The notes beneath the pieces were generated by a model that did not search any database, was not told where the DNA came from, and saw only the letters and a program-made list of their open reading frames with translations. The position numbers and the translations under genes are program-made. From positions 18,813,405 through 18,877,404 of the forward strand of contig NC_080051.1 in NCBI RefSeq assembly GCF_026212465.1: a stretch of 64,000 nt of DNA. The letters run 5' to 3'. How positions within the stretch are numbered: position 1 is the first letter of the stretch; each line of letters starts with the position of its first letter. The DNA comes from Amaranthus tricolor. Lineage: Eukaryota > Streptophyta > Magnoliopsida > Caryophyllales > Amaranthaceae. Below, in pieces: positions 10,912 to 25,900 of the stretch.

Positions 10912-13900
10912 ATGTCGAATCCACTCGCCGGAAAATTCGGTTATGCCGGCGGCATCCCGGAGCGAAAAGTCCGACCCATTTGGGATGCGATTGATTCACG
11001 GCAATATAAAAATGCGCTCAAACTCGCTTCTTCGCTGCTATCGAAGTATCCTCATCTTCCTTATGCTCTGGTTAGCATCTTTCTTTTTACCATATTATGG
11101 TTTTTGATGACCTTTTTGAATGCATTTATTTTTTAAATATCTTTTTGGTTTATCTGAGTTGAATTTGCTCATCTTATGTATTCATTTGAATTTGATTTTG
11201 AAAATGAATTTGGAAATCGGAATGGCTAGTATTGATGGTTAATATGTAATTGCAGGTATAATCGGATTGATTGTATGTAGAAGTATTTTTGCAAATTTAA
11301 GCAATCATATATTTTTTTTCTTTAGCTCTTTGATGAATATAAGAAGTAAAAGTAGAAAGATATAGAGTTTCAATTAAATGTTACTTTACTGATTGACGTG
11401 TGGCTGTGCTATGATAGTGTGGGAAACGATTATATGTTCAGATATTTTTGATTATGATTAATATTGATTGATGAAAAGGAAGGATCTTATACACTCTAAT
11501 GGTGAGAAGAGGTGTAGAAGGATGAAAAAAAAAGTATGGACACAAACAAGAAAAGATCAATGCTTTGATAAAAAATGCACACACAAAAACATAAATGATG
11601 TCTTGCATGCATCCTTCTGAAACGGAACTGTATTTTATTAATCCTTTAACAATACATTATTGAAATACTACTCACAATGCTTGAAGCTTGATCATACATT
11701 ATCAAGCTCAAAGCTTCCACCTTTAATGGAAACACTCACATTAATACATGAAGACACTCAGTTAAGAACTCTCAAGCTCTATTTTCTTCCTATGTATTTG
11801 ACTCCCCCATCAGTCTAATACTAATTTCAGGCTCTATATATCTCACAGTATCAGTAAAAGAATCCTAGTCGACGATATGACATGTCACAAACTCCGAATC
11901 AAAAGAACACATTAGTATTTGAGCACTATGGTGCGTACTCTGGGCACTACTAATTACTACTGCATGCTGCCTTATTCAAGGAGGCCCAATTGCAGCATGT
12001 CACCAACTTCATGCCACTCCATCCCCCTCGCATTCCCATCATCCTCATCAATGATGTATGCCGTGAAATTATTATCCTGCATAATTGTCGCGACCAGTTC
12101 CGCGATAACCAATTTTTTTTCGTTCCTGCGACCCGCGATCGCAACCGCATTTTTGCACCATGCTACAGGGTATCAAGAGGCAATATGATCCAGGCTTGTG
12201 AGATAAAGAAAAAGAAGGGAAGAGACATTGGGTATAACAGGGTATCAAGAGGCAATATGATCCAGGCTTGTGAGATAAAGAAAAAGAAGGGAAGAGACAT
12301 TGGGTATAATTGGTGTGTTGAGTGAAAAAAAAGTTCGTAAGGATTTAAAAAAAATTAACATATCTTTGTTAAAGAAAGCCAATAAGCATTGACATCAAAG
12401 AAAATAACTTGGCAAATTAGTAAGAAGTGTAAATTCCATTTACAGGAGGATGATGAAATGTGTACCATTTATAATAGAGTAAAGTGTCCCATAAATAGGT
12501 AGCTTGTGAGAAGTGCATCAACAAGGGTGTAGGTTGGTGGAAGTGTATCAACAAGGGTGAAGGTTGGTGAGAAATGCATCAACAAGGGTTAAGATTGATG
12601 AGAAGTGCAACAAAGAAAGAGAAAAAATTGGTTGGGAGATATGCATCACAAAAACAAGTTTCATGTCACAGTGAGAACAAAATGTTAAATATCAAGAGGA
12701 AACTTTGAAACAAGAGAGTATGTTGGATATAGTGTTTCAAAGTTGATAAGTTAGTTACTTTAATATAGTGGTTATTAATAATAAGTGGTCTACTTAGTGA
12801 GTAAAAATAATAGGATTCTGCTCTCATAATTTTAGCTGATTATAGTTATTTCCAAGTACTATAAATTAGATTGTAATCACGAATTAATCGAAAATCACAA
12901 AATTAACAATGTAATCATTTAGTTTTATTTATTTATTTATTTATTTATTTTTTTCATTTTTTGTTCATTTTAGTTTTAGTTTTGAAGTTCTCTCTCCCCT
13001 ATCTCATTATAATTATAACATGATATCAAGAGCCAATATGATCTAACATTATAAGATAAAAGCAAAAGAACGGAAGAGAGATTGAGTATAATTACTGATT
13101 AGTGTGTGGATTGAAAAAAAATTCGTGAGGGATAAAATAAATTCTCATAATTTTGTTAAGGAAACTAACAAGCATTGAGTTCAAAGAAAACCTTGGGAAT
13201 TAGTAACAAGTGTAAATTCTAATAATGGGATGGTGGTGAGAAGTGCCTCATATATGATGGAGAGAAGTGCTCCATTAATAAGTAGTTGGTGAGAAGTGCA
13301 TAAACAAGGGGGAAGGTTGGTGAGAAGTGCATAAACAAGGGGGAAGGTTGGTGAGAAGTGCATAAACAAGGGGGAAGATTGATGAGAAGTGTAACAAAGA
13401 AAAATGAAAATTTTGATGGTAAGAAGTGCATCACAAAAACAAGTTTCATGGCATAATGAATGAACAAGATGTTAAATGTCAAGAAGATACTTTGAAACAA
13501 GGGAGTGTGTTAGATATAGTGTTTCATAGTTGATAATTTAGTTAGGTTATTTAGTGGTTACTAAAAAAATAAGTGGTGTACTTACTAATTAGTGGATAGT
13601 GGGTAAAAATAGTGGAATTATGATCCCATGATTTTAGTTCCCATGATTTTAGTTAGTTTTAGTTATTTCGTTGTACTATAAATTAGGTTGTAATCAATAA
13701 ATGATTGAAAATCACATACTTAGCACTATATTCATTTAATATTATCTTTGAATTTCCCTCTTCTCTATCTCATTATAAATTCAAAATAGATTCTAATACT
13801 AATTTTAGGCCCTATATATACCCTGCAATATCTATAAAAGAATCATAGCTTATGACGTGACGTATCCTTATCAAACGACCGATCAAAAAAAGGCATCGAT

Positions 13901-16900
13901 GTGTCTTTGGTTGTGCTCGTGCACGTTCGAGCATTGTGGTGCCTTTTTTGAGCACCTTGTGTGTGTGTGTGTGTTAGGACATTAGTGATTGCTACTGTAC
14001 ACTTCCCTCTTTACTTCCTTGAAGCACTTGCTTCGTGCCACTTCTTCCCTCTTGCATTCCTACCATCCTCATCAATGATGTACGCCATAGAATGAGCAAC
14101 TATATGATCAAACTCTCCTCCAACATTGGGTAATTAGGCACTTGCACTAATTATTTATGATTAAGTTCATACAAGTGTTTGAATTCTATTGCACTTCACT
14201 TATGTGCTGGTAATTGTTAGTTCTAAATTCATATTAGCTAAATGACAAATTTAGGAAAACCAACTTTATGACATATTGATTTGCAATTTGATTGCATAAT
14301 ACATTGATGATGAGGACAATTAAGCTTCTTATAATTTTTTTAAAATTTCCTTGTTAGGAGTATCTATTACACATTAATATTGTTGATTATACTAGACTTC
14401 ATGGTATGAACTTTATTTTTAAGAGTAAAGACATGTATACGTTTGTATTTTTCATCCTTTTGCATTAGGATCTTATGTTGAACATTTATTTGCTCATTTG
14501 CATAGGCATTTGATGTTTGCTTATGTGTTATGTGGGAGACACCTGAATACTTAAATTGCATATTTTCATGGTCAACTAAAAACTGGCAAAACATCTTTAA
14601 ACATTTGTAGGCTTTAAAGGCCCTAGTATTGGAAAGAATGGGGAAACCTGAAGAAGCACTATCTGTTTGTCTAGAAGCAAAAGAATTGTTGCATAAGAAT
14701 ATATCCTTGTCAATGGATGATCTCACCCTCAGCACATTGCAGATAGTCCTTCAAAGACTTGATCGCTGTAAGTATGCAAGACTTAGTGCTTATTATCTTA
14801 TGATATTGTTGTGCTGTCTCACCTGTATTCTTTTTCTGCAAACAGTGGATCTTGCAACTAGCTTGTATGACTATGCTTGTAATAAAATTCCTAATAATCT
14901 GGAGTTGATGATGGGATTATTTAACTGTTATGTTCGGGAATATGCATATGTGAAGCAACAACAGGTTGACGGTTTCTTCAGACTTTCATCAAGTTTTATT
15001 TGGTTTTTAAAATTTCTTTTGGGATCTTTTGGTTAACATGTTCCTCATTTTCTGCCAGACAGCTATTAAAATGTACAAGCTTGTGGGTGAAGAGAGGTTC
15101 TTGCTGTGGGCCGTTTGTAGCATACAGTTGCAGGTACACTTTCTTTATTTTCTTATTGTCACAACTTCTGCACTGTTATGTTACTCTGATAAATTTTTAG
15201 AGCTCAGGATTTCAATAGAAAGGATGAAATACTTGTCGCTCATTTTTCTTTTGACTGGACTTTTTTGCGCGCTTTTTAGAAATGTTATTTTATTTTTCGA
15301 TAAGTGTGTAATCAAAATTACATGTGTGCTATTTTACTATAATTTAGAGTCATAGTTTTTGCTGTTGAAGCTAGAAAACTCTGTAAATGAGATCTATAAT
15401 TGTTTAGAGTTCGGATGTGCCTTGATTTTTGATGACCTATTTGTTATAGGTTAGCTTCTTAACTTCCTTTTCTCGGTTGAACAAATTATGTACATGGTAG
15501 GGTTGTGGAAGAGGAGTCATTTCTGCCTATTGAGAGAATTTTAAATGTATGAAGCATTGTTTTCTTTTCTTCTAATGTTTCCACTTAATACCTTGCTTAA
15601 AACTATCTATGCATTGAGATATGATGAGTAACCTTCTATTTATTAATGCCTTTGTTTCATAGAGTTCTTTGCACTTTTGTTCTAGGCACTTTAATATGTT
15701 TTCTGCACTTGCACTTTTTTAATTTTGTCATATCTACCTACTCATAACATCTTTCTCTCCCCTCCACTTTCCCTACTCCTTGTTCTCACAATAAATTATG
15801 TCAAGAATATTATGGATTGCAGTGAGTACTTTGCGTACTTGTTCCTTTGTAGAGTACGATTTATGTACTATTTCTTTGTTATAACTATCTTGCTTGGATT
15901 CAACTAGGCAAATGGAAAACTTGTTATGTTCCTATTATTCTCATTCACGAAGGAGGAGTCTTTGAAGATAACCATACACCCCTTTATACAGTGAATTCTC
16001 CTTCTCCACTCTATAGCTTGAGTATTGACTATTACGATCCTAAAAGCTTTTTCAGAATTATGAGAAAAGTGGGTAGCTCTCAAACTCCTTTATATTTCTT
16101 CCACTATGTTTTGACAACAAGGATTCAAACTCTAGAGTCATGACTAGGATTGTCGGAAGGTCCAAACTTTTACTTAATTTTGAAGTCAAATCCAAGTAGC
16201 TTGCTAACCCAATTTGACAGTTTTCTCCAACTTTCCGCTATTCCAATTTCTATGACACATTTTAAACTTTGCTGATTCATTGAAATTACAAATCGTCACC
16301 CTAGGTAGTATCTCCATTTCAAAACACAAGATCGATGGTCATTAACTTCAAGATCTTAAAATGTCACTGAAATATGCATGGGATGGGTGTTCTGCATAAG
16401 AGCTATGCATAGCCCTTTCCCGATGCATTACTCTTGATCACAAATGGGATGTAGAAGTCTGGCATGCGTAAAACAAAATAAGAGAAAAATTTGTAGAAAC
16501 TTTTAGCTTTAAGAATGTTTCAGTGCAATGCAACATGGAGTCCTATAATAGCAATCATTTTTGAGTTGTTATGTTAGGGGTTTGCCTCTAATGAACCCCT
16601 AGGTAGACTCGGGCAACTTCAAACTACGAGGCTATGACCATTTACTTATGTCCCATATCTTTTCTTGATACAATATGATGTGTCGTGAATTGGCTACGTC
16701 ACTCTTCCCTATAATACATTTCTTAGCATTGGTATATTACTAATGGTGTGCTAATAGCCCCAAAACTATGGTTGAATGTCGCATATGCTCCTCTTCACTT
16801 GCACTATGTATCATAATATTATCAAAGAAGTCCAATACAACCTTCTTTAAGTACAACCTAAACACATCATTTAATAGCAAGTAAAAGTTGTTGAGGCGTT

Positions 16901-19900
16901 TATGTATATGCCAACTGACAAGGGACTCATAGTCACCCTCATGTGGATGAAATGTGTTTTTCCAATACTCTTCCCTTACCCATACCTGAAGTTAAGTTTG
17001 GAAAGCATAATTACCCCATGTAACTCTCTATGAAGTTCATCAATAATATGAATGGGTACTTATGTGCACTATCTCCCTACATGAAGCTCCGTAGTACACA
17101 CAAACCTGCCAAGAACAATCTTTTTTTGACTTATAAAACAATACTAGAGGAAATAGGTCTTCATGGATAGGATCTGGAGTTAGGCCTTTCGTTGGATGTG
17201 GATATGCTCTCTATTTAGGCCCATTTTTTCCCTATAATGTGGACTCAATCATTCCTGCCCAATCCATAGTTTGTTTGAGTGTACGATGCCCTTATCTCAT
17301 TTTCACCTTTTTTCTCCATAAAAGATGTTAAAATGACATCTTTAGATATTCCTTCAAGGGATGAACAAATTCGTGTTTATACTCCTTGACAATTCCTTCC
17401 CATGACACCCCTAACCACTACTCGTAGACTACCACCATCTGATGAACGAATATGGTGTAGCGTGAGGGCCTTTAGTTCAGTCCACCTCGAACCACAACAA
17501 GAAATCTCCTTCTCGATAACTGCTGCCTCCAACTTCTCATCCTTGGAAAACCGCAAAATGGAAATATAGCTTTATGCTTTGAGGATTCATCCGCCGTGAG
17601 AGATAAAGGGATTGAGAATGATTTGTATTTAGCTGACAATAGAGCCATAGTGGCTTCCACTCCCTTCAACCAAATAGCATTAAAATTTCAAGAATTATCA
17701 TTCCCAAAGCATTTTTTCTATATATATGCATAATGTTCCTTGCTTTCTCTCCAATATTACATCACAATGCCAACCCTCACAATGTAAAGATACAATTAGA
17801 AATTAATACCTGTTCTACCCATATCCCCATACTTACATGAACATCTTGCCCAATGCCCATTGTTTGTGTCCTCGGCCAGTGGGCCTTGGGCTTGTGCTTG
17901 CTCTCCTTGCTTCTGGCTTGGACCATTCTCCGCTGCATCTTCCTGGTGCATTACAATTTACAAATTATGGAGTTAGTTTTATCAAATATGCTACATTTGG
18001 ATACACACCTAGGTTTTGCAAGGTGATGATTATAAATTTAGTGTTATCTGCTAACCTTTTTCAATTTGCGGGCCATTTGCAGGTTAGTTGTGGCCAAGGG
18101 GGAGAAAAGCTTTTAGGTTTAGCTGAAGGCTTACTCAAAAAACACATTGCTTCTCATAGCTTGCATGAACCAGAAGGTCTATTTATTGGTTGTAGTTCCT
18201 TATTTATTGATAAATATGCTGTACTTTAGCAGTTTTTTTCTGAAAGATTTACTTGATGTGCAGCTCTTATTGTGTACATTTCTGTACTGGAACAGCAAGC
18301 CAAGTATGGGGACGCTTTAGAGGTCCTATCTGGAAAATTAGGATCACTGATTCTGATTGAGGTTGATCGTCTACGATTGCAGGTATTTTCTGAAGCTTTT
18401 GTTCTTTTGTGTGTGAGCCTTTGAGGACCAAAGAGTTTGAGTGAAAGATATTCCTTTTGTTAACTTATCCTGTGGGAACTGTCTTTTGCCTTTAGATTGA
18501 CAATGGTCTAACTTTACGCTGTTAATAATTGAGCTACTTCCTGAAAACTTCATTTATATGAAAGATATTCCTTTTGTTAACTTAACCTGTGTGAACTGTC
18601 TTTTTCTGTTAGAATGACAGTGCTCTAACTTTAAACTGTTAATAATTGAGTTATTTTCTGAAGACTTCATTTATCTCTTTTGTGGAATTATTGTTGGGAT
18701 AAAACTAGCAACTCATTCTTTTCTGAGTTTTCCTGCTATTGATTTCTTATTAACATGTACTCTTTTACTTAAGCTGGCAGGGAAGACTTCTTGCGCTATC
18801 AGGTGATAATGCTACTGCTGCTTGTACGTTCCAGAAAATTCTCGAAACATGGTAAGCATAGATGCTAATTTGTTTCCGAAGTTGAGACTTGGCATTTATT
18901 TAAAGTATGCCTTAGCTTCATTTTGTGGTTTTTTAAAAGTCTTTTCTGTTTAGACATTCTATCTGGTGGAGGAAGTTCATTTAGTCTTGCAAGCATTTCT
19001 TAGTATCTACTTTGCCTCTTGATCTATTTCTCATCACTGTATAATGGTGGTGTTCATATCAATTTTGGCAGTCCCGATGACTGGGAGTGTTTCCTACATT
19101 ATCTAGGCTGTTTGCTTGAGGATGATCAAAGTTGGTTCAATGCGTCAAATAGTGAAACAAGGCGTCCACCGGGATCTGTGGAAAAGCTTCCGCATATAAC
19201 AGATGATGTGGTGTGTTTTCTTTTCTAGAATATTAAATTTGTAATTGCTTCATTGTTACCCTGGACAATCAAAAGCCTCATATTTGAGTAGTTTTTTTTA
19301 TGTAAAAAGTGCACTTTTACTTTTGACAAGTAAAGTCAATTTGCATTAGACCATCTAGGTGGATGCACTGATGTATTTGGTCACTTTCTTGGCATTTCTG
19401 CTCGAGATTGATTAGTTTGTACATATCTGTGACTGATATGTGACATTGTGCAGCTCAATTCTCGTATCCAAGATGCATTAGATTTTGTAAGAAAGTTGGA
19501 ATCAGAAGATAGTGGTGATCCTAAGAGGGGCCTGCCTCTTGCATATCTTGAAATTGAGCGGAGGAAGCTCTTGCATGAGATTGGTGATAAAGAGAAGTTT
19601 TTTGATGCATTAGTGCAGTATTTTTCAAGGTGCGTGACTATATAGAAGTATCTATATGTATGTACGATGTGTATACTCTTGATGACTTTCTAGGTGCTTG
19701 TGGTTTAACTGGGGCATTAGTGTAGGGAGTAACTCAATTTTTGCTCCTGATGACAGAATATCAACTTTGAGATTATTAAATCAAGCCTTATGATTACTGT
19801 CTAGTCTTAAGCTGGTTTTTTTTTTGCATTTAAAAGAGGATACTCAAGATTAAAAAAGGGAGATATGCTTGGGAAACGCTCAGTTTTGTAGGAGTGCGGT

Positions 19901-22900
19901 GGGCACCACGGTTCCTTCAGTAGTTCTGTTATTGATTTTTTGTTCATTCAGATTCAACTTGTGGCTGAAAAATGAAAATGAAAAGTGGAACGTATACATT
20001 TAGGGATACATGTAATGATTATAATTTTTATTTTTGGGAACTTCAAATTTTAAAACATTGTCAAAACAAAAATCTATGTAACAATACACAAGAATAAAAC
20101 CTTATCCCAATAGAAAATAAAATTGTGTCATAGTTAATAGATCAAAGTGCATTAAGTAGACCAGAGTTTCTTTTTTTTCTTTTTTTTTTTTTTTTTTTTT
20201 TTTTATAGTCTAACAAAGAGATTAGCTGAGAGAAAATTTTGATTCAATGTAGAGGAACAGATATAAAAGTTTAGGCAGCAATTATAGGAATAGGTTTTAT
20301 AGGAGTTTCTTAAGAGCTTCAGAAAAGTTAATATAAACGTTTACTTGTGTCATATGCTATAATTGATAACAATACATTTTTCACGATTTAAAATTTTTTT
20401 GAGGTATGATCGGCAGAAATCACAGTTTTGTCTAGATTTCCGTGGTGACTCTATGCTAGGTCCCCTCATGTGGTTGTGTTGTGGATTTGTGTTTAGAAAT
20501 GTTGCATCTCCACTCCGCTTTGATGATTTGACGTGGCAAATCATTGTTATTCATACGTTGTTACTTGTTAGTGCTATTACCTTTTGGAAAGATAACTTAT
20601 AGATTTCTGTGTTTTTCATGGTCATCATGATGCAGATTTGGCTACTTGGCATGCTTCTGTTCTGATGTTGAAGTGTTACTGGACATCTTAACCCCTGGAG
20701 AGAAATTAAATTTGCTAGAAAAGCTTGAGGAGAGTTTTAAATCTATATCCATGGCACCTATAAAATCGTTAGGTCAGGCGATTAATCTTCGAAAGATGCA
20801 ATTGCAAATGCGCATCAACATTCCTGTTGCTGGTATGTTTATTTGTTTTGGCCTTGTTTGAACCTTTGCTTTGCATTTTTACATCACCATCACCTGTGGT
20901 TGGAAAGGCTCAAGGTGCAGTGGAGAAATAGCGGTTCTAAAGGAACGGTGTCATTCATAGTTGTAAGGTGCACACCTAACAGAAGTGCAGCATTCCTCTT
21001 AATATTGGAGATGCTGTGTGAAAACAGGTTGCATACATGAATTAATGCAGCCATGTGACCCCACTGCACCTTTTTGCTGTAGTGTGCTTTTTTAAACACT
21101 GCAAAAAAATTGCAGCTCAAACTTATTGAATTTGACCAATTTACATTTTTCCAGAACTTGAGAGTTTAGCAGTCAAGATGGTTAATATGTATTGTGAAAA
21201 TCTTCCTCTTTCAAAGGATTTGGATTCACAAGAGAGTATGCATGGTGAAGAGCTTCTGACAATGGCATCCAATATATTGGTCCAAGTAAGTTTGTTTCAA
21301 ATGTGCTCTAGAGATGAAACTGCTTATGTATGTTTTCTGGTTTGCTTGTCCATACCTTAGCTCATGCAATTGATAATCTTTTTGCTGATTATGTTTGCAT
21401 ACTAAATCTTAATGTTCTATTTGTTAGTACATAATATACATTACTAATTGTTTTTCATTTGTCTAATGAATGTGTAACCTATGGTCTCACACTCACTATC
21501 CAAAATTTTGATGAACATACAATTTCTTCTGTCCAATAAGCTTGAAGGTCAATAAATATTTTGTGATATCTGTCAAACAATAAGAGGATGCAATATGGAA
21601 CTCTTGAGCTCCTCCTTCATCCTTGCCGGATTTTATCTGCATTACCGTTTTGTATTACTGTGATATGACTGTATTTCCTTGAGAAGGACAGAGTCACTTA
21701 ACACTGGTCAAATGATGAAAGATAAATGGCAGCCCACTGTACCAATTCTGCATAAAAGGAAGATAAGAGCAGAGGAATGGAAGCATATAATGGAATTTTA
21801 TTACAATTGAGAAGCAAGATAACAAGTCTTTGAGTTACTCCCAAACTCCTAAACAATGAATGTTTACTTATTCTCTAGCCAAGACTCAACAATCTACCTA
21901 CACCACTATATATGCACAGATCCCACAAAAACAGAAACCCAAAACTAATCTAAGTATCTAACCCTAACCAAAAGACCAAACTACCCCTTACTGACCATGT
22001 GAGTCATATCATATTGCTGTTATTGTGATATCAATCAAGAAGCTGTCAACTTCTTGGTGTCTTGCTTGTGCTCACTAGCCTCTGTTAACATCTTAGTGAT
22101 TATGTTGTGCTTGTATCCTACATTTTTGCTTTCTTGTTTAACCTCCTTCATTCTCCATAAATCTTTCTCATGACTCTCATTTGAACTCTCTTCATCCGCA
22201 AATGTTGCTGCCTTTTCTTCGACTAGTAACAGTTGCTTGGATGGTTGGAAATTTAGGGAGGAAAAAGTTTGGTGAGAGGAAGTGAGGTGAAAGCTAGACT
22301 AGTGGCTTTGTAAGTTGCCACTTTTGTCTGGTGGTTGCCTTAGACTGGATAGTGGTGGAGCCGTGGAGGTTGTTTGTGGATGGGTTACCGTCTACATTTA
22401 AGTTGATGTTTTGAAATTGAAGATCCATTAATACTACATCTGTATATTTCACTTGCAGCATGTTGAATTTTTATATCACTCAAGAAAATGAACCTCAATT
22501 GGTTACTAATGCGTAAGAATAAAAGTATTTAAGTGAGATTTTATCAGATTCGTCTTGATGACTAGTTTCTTACTATCAACTTTTGTTAATTTATGTTCTT
22601 AGTTAATTGAAGATATTTATGGCGGAAGTTAAGAGTCGAAAAATGCAAAAATCCAAATGTTTCACATTTATATACCGAGGAATTAGGATATAGGCTAGCT
22701 AGGAAAGCTAGACTATGATGCCCAAAGATCGATTTTTATAAGTTCAGAAATAAAATTTCTAATATAATTCACCTCAAATATCAATCAAAGTTTCCTTTGT
22801 GATTAAGGAAATGTGTTTAGACTAACGGCTGTGGTTAAAGTTAAGAACTACTAGATGTAAATCAAGAGAAATTCTCACTCAAATACATCTGATACACACC

Positions 22901-25900
22901 TATTATGATGAATACTTTATGAAGATAAAAAGATAGAAATGGCTTTGTTCAAGTATTGATTAGACCCACCACAATACTCTCACAAAGGCTCCTAAGACTA
23001 CAAGTAATCTTGCAAAAGACTACTAAGCATAGAAACTTCAATCAAGTGATTTTTTAATCCTAGAAATAACTTAAAATTAAAAACAAGCACTAAGCTCAAA
23101 ACTCAGTTTCATTAATTCAAATCTGATTTTTAAGTACATATAAAGACTATTTATAGAAAGAATTACGTGAAATTACTATTCTTCATGGGTGCTTGAAGTG
23201 GGGAAGTAATGTGATGATATGGAAGTTGTTGAGGCAAAGCTTCTTGATGGTTGATGGTGTGAGGCATGTGATGGGAGTAGTGGGGGAGGTAATTTCTGCT
23301 TATTCTTTATTCAAGAAAATTCCTCCAATAAAGTTTGAATTTCATGTTTCAACTCCTCTTGTATTTTTCCTCGCATAAGGAATATTTAACTTGTAATTTA
23401 TGTTCTTCTTTTAGTTAATTTTCTCCATTGATAAATCATTTAGTTCTTATACAATTACATGATTTGTTTAAGCTTAAAAGTTTTTCTATGAAAATAAAAA
23501 TTACAACTCAATCTAAGTATACATGAGAATAATATAGTTTAATCCTAAATCCTGACTTATATTACTCTAAACTTGACTCAGATTGACATAAGAATCAAGT
23601 GTCCTAATGACTTAGGGTATAAAATAGCAAGAATAAAACATTAAAAAGACTCAAAACAAGTGCTTTTTAACAATGTGTATAGTCTAGTACTAATCTGGAG
23701 TTCTCTAGAAATCCTAGACGTACCCTAAAAATGGCTCATCTTTTGTTTAGGGAATTGAAAAACAAACTGATACTAGCCTCTAAACAACATAAAGACATTA
23801 CATAAAGCAATAAAAGCATGTACCAAAGAGCAATTACTAACTATATGAAATAGTTTAACAATATGATCAAATGAACCATAATGAATAAATGATCTTGAAC
23901 CAATGCATCAATGAAGTGAATGGAAGGAATATGAACTCCATTAAAATATTAAGTTATTATCTATCATCACCATGATGGCATGATCACTATAGCTGACTTC
24001 ACAACATTGATAAAATCTCTTTCTCCATGAGCTATATGAATTATGAAGAACTATATATCAGCAGGAGACTATCTATAATCCTTGGAACTTTGATGCATCT
24101 TAATCATTAGTCTAGCATTCTCCACAGTCCCTTTTGGACATGTGAATTTAGAAAATAAAATTTTTTGACTATATTTTGTTCTTTTTGGAGGTAATTCTTT
24201 TTTGACATAAGAAAAAGAAAAATTCAAAGTCAAAGGAGTAATTTTCCTCTTTGTTTTTGATTCTTCTTCAAAATATCCCTTTTCTTATCTAAAATACATT
24301 TTAGCGGTCGGAGAACATTTAACAGCATGCAAGATTTTGCATTCACTATAGCTACACAATTTTGGATTTTGGAGTGTTTCTTCGTTTTTATGGGTTATCT
24401 TCTGCATGTGGGCTTTACTTTTGATTATGTTTAGCATTTTTATATTTTTTTTGTATGACTCTGAAATGATGATATCATACCAAATCTTTGTTAGTTATGA
24501 AACTCTCCTTTTGTTGTACATAATGTGTTGTTGCTCTTCCATTTGTATTGATGTATTTGTTCCAAACCCTTTTACTGCTTTCAGTTATATTGGAAAACAA
24601 GCACCATTGGGTATTTGTTCGAGGCTATTATGATGCTGGAACTAGGATTAAATATCAGGAGGTAATCTTTATTCTCCTAGTTGTTTCTATCGAAATGCAT
24701 TCTCTTTAATACTTTAATGAGTAAATACTTGTGATCATTTTTGTGGATTTTCAAGTGTTGTAGCCAAGGTTGTTGGAATCAGAATCTTAGTTAAGATCAA
24801 TACGGGGATATGATCAAAATCGGTAGAATCGAATCGTAGGATTGTAATATCCTACAAATATGTTTTGATATGTTATAGGATATATTGATTGTCAGTTGTA
24901 TTTGTTCATTTTATTTCATCCTTATAGTGTTATGCTGTAAATAAATATTTATTTGACTTCATATTTTTAATTGATTAAAAAGAATGCTTTTAATAATCAA
25001 ATTATGAACTGCGAATCAATAAGTACATGAATTTTTCATTATCTAATGACAGTATATTTTTAATCTATTTCTCAGTAAGTAAAAACTAGAATATAAGGAA
25101 TTTTGTTATGATTGAGACTACCTTTGTAGGATTGGATCGTAGGATCGTAAAATCGTGTTATGATTATTCTTGATCTTGGTAGGATTGATACGATCCTACT
25201 ATTATTTAGAATCTACTTAAGATATGGATAGCTTGCCTATTTGGATCGTGGAGTCGTAGACTCGTAGTCAGAATTGGGATTATGATAACCATGATTGTAA
25301 CCACTAGTTTATTTTTTTTAGTATTAGCCCAATGCTTGTTTGTAGGTTTCTCTAGCTTTTAAGATTTCTTCGTGAAGTTAGAGGAATATCTTTGAAAGCT
25401 TCATTAATTTAAATTTGCTCATCATATTTTCAGAATGGTGATTTCCTTTTACTTTTAATGTATATATAACATAAGTAGTCATATATAATATAGGAAAAAT
25501 TACGTAAAATAATCCAATCTTCTCATGACTTTCCTACTATAATCCCACCTATTGATTAACTATGAATAATCCTAATTTTGGAGGGTATTTTCCTAGAGTA
25601 AACCCAATAACCTGATGATTTGCTATAGCAAGTTTTATTGTTTTTAAAAAAAGATAAATTAAAATAAAATGTCAAAAAAAATGTTGAAAAAATATTGAAA
25701 ATTTTTTTTGATTTTTTTATTATTCAAAATTTTTTATGTAAATTTTCAAAATTTTTCTCTAATTTTACATTAATTTTCAGTTTACATTTTTGATGAATTA
25801 CCTACTAAAGCAGGTCATCGGGTTATCTAATTTTACTCTTGGCAAATACTCCCTAAAGTTGGGATTATTCATGGTTAATCAATAGGTGGGATTGTTGTAG

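Larger units (their letters stand above)
11815..14095 (+). mobile_element. Nested repeat in NAA25 intron 1: short LTR element flanked by a duplicated segment
   Basis: Order: segment A (11815-12080), internal region (12168-12720), LTR (12721-13020), internal region (13021-13507), LTR (13508-13783), segment A' (13793-14095). A and A' share TCTAATACTAATTT, GCCACTTC-like and ACCATCCTCATCAATGATGTA words, with a gap in A. The internal regions share ATCAAGAGGCAATATGAT-type starts and TCAACAAGGG repeats. The internal part is under 0.5 kb with no gag or pol, as in TRIM-like non-autonomous elements. It is intronic and in the sense orientation of NAA25. Confidence 0.65.

Noticed and set aside
20363..20602. 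79-codon open frame in NAA25 intron 9
   Set aside because: No homology; NAA25 frame joins cleanly across this intron without it.
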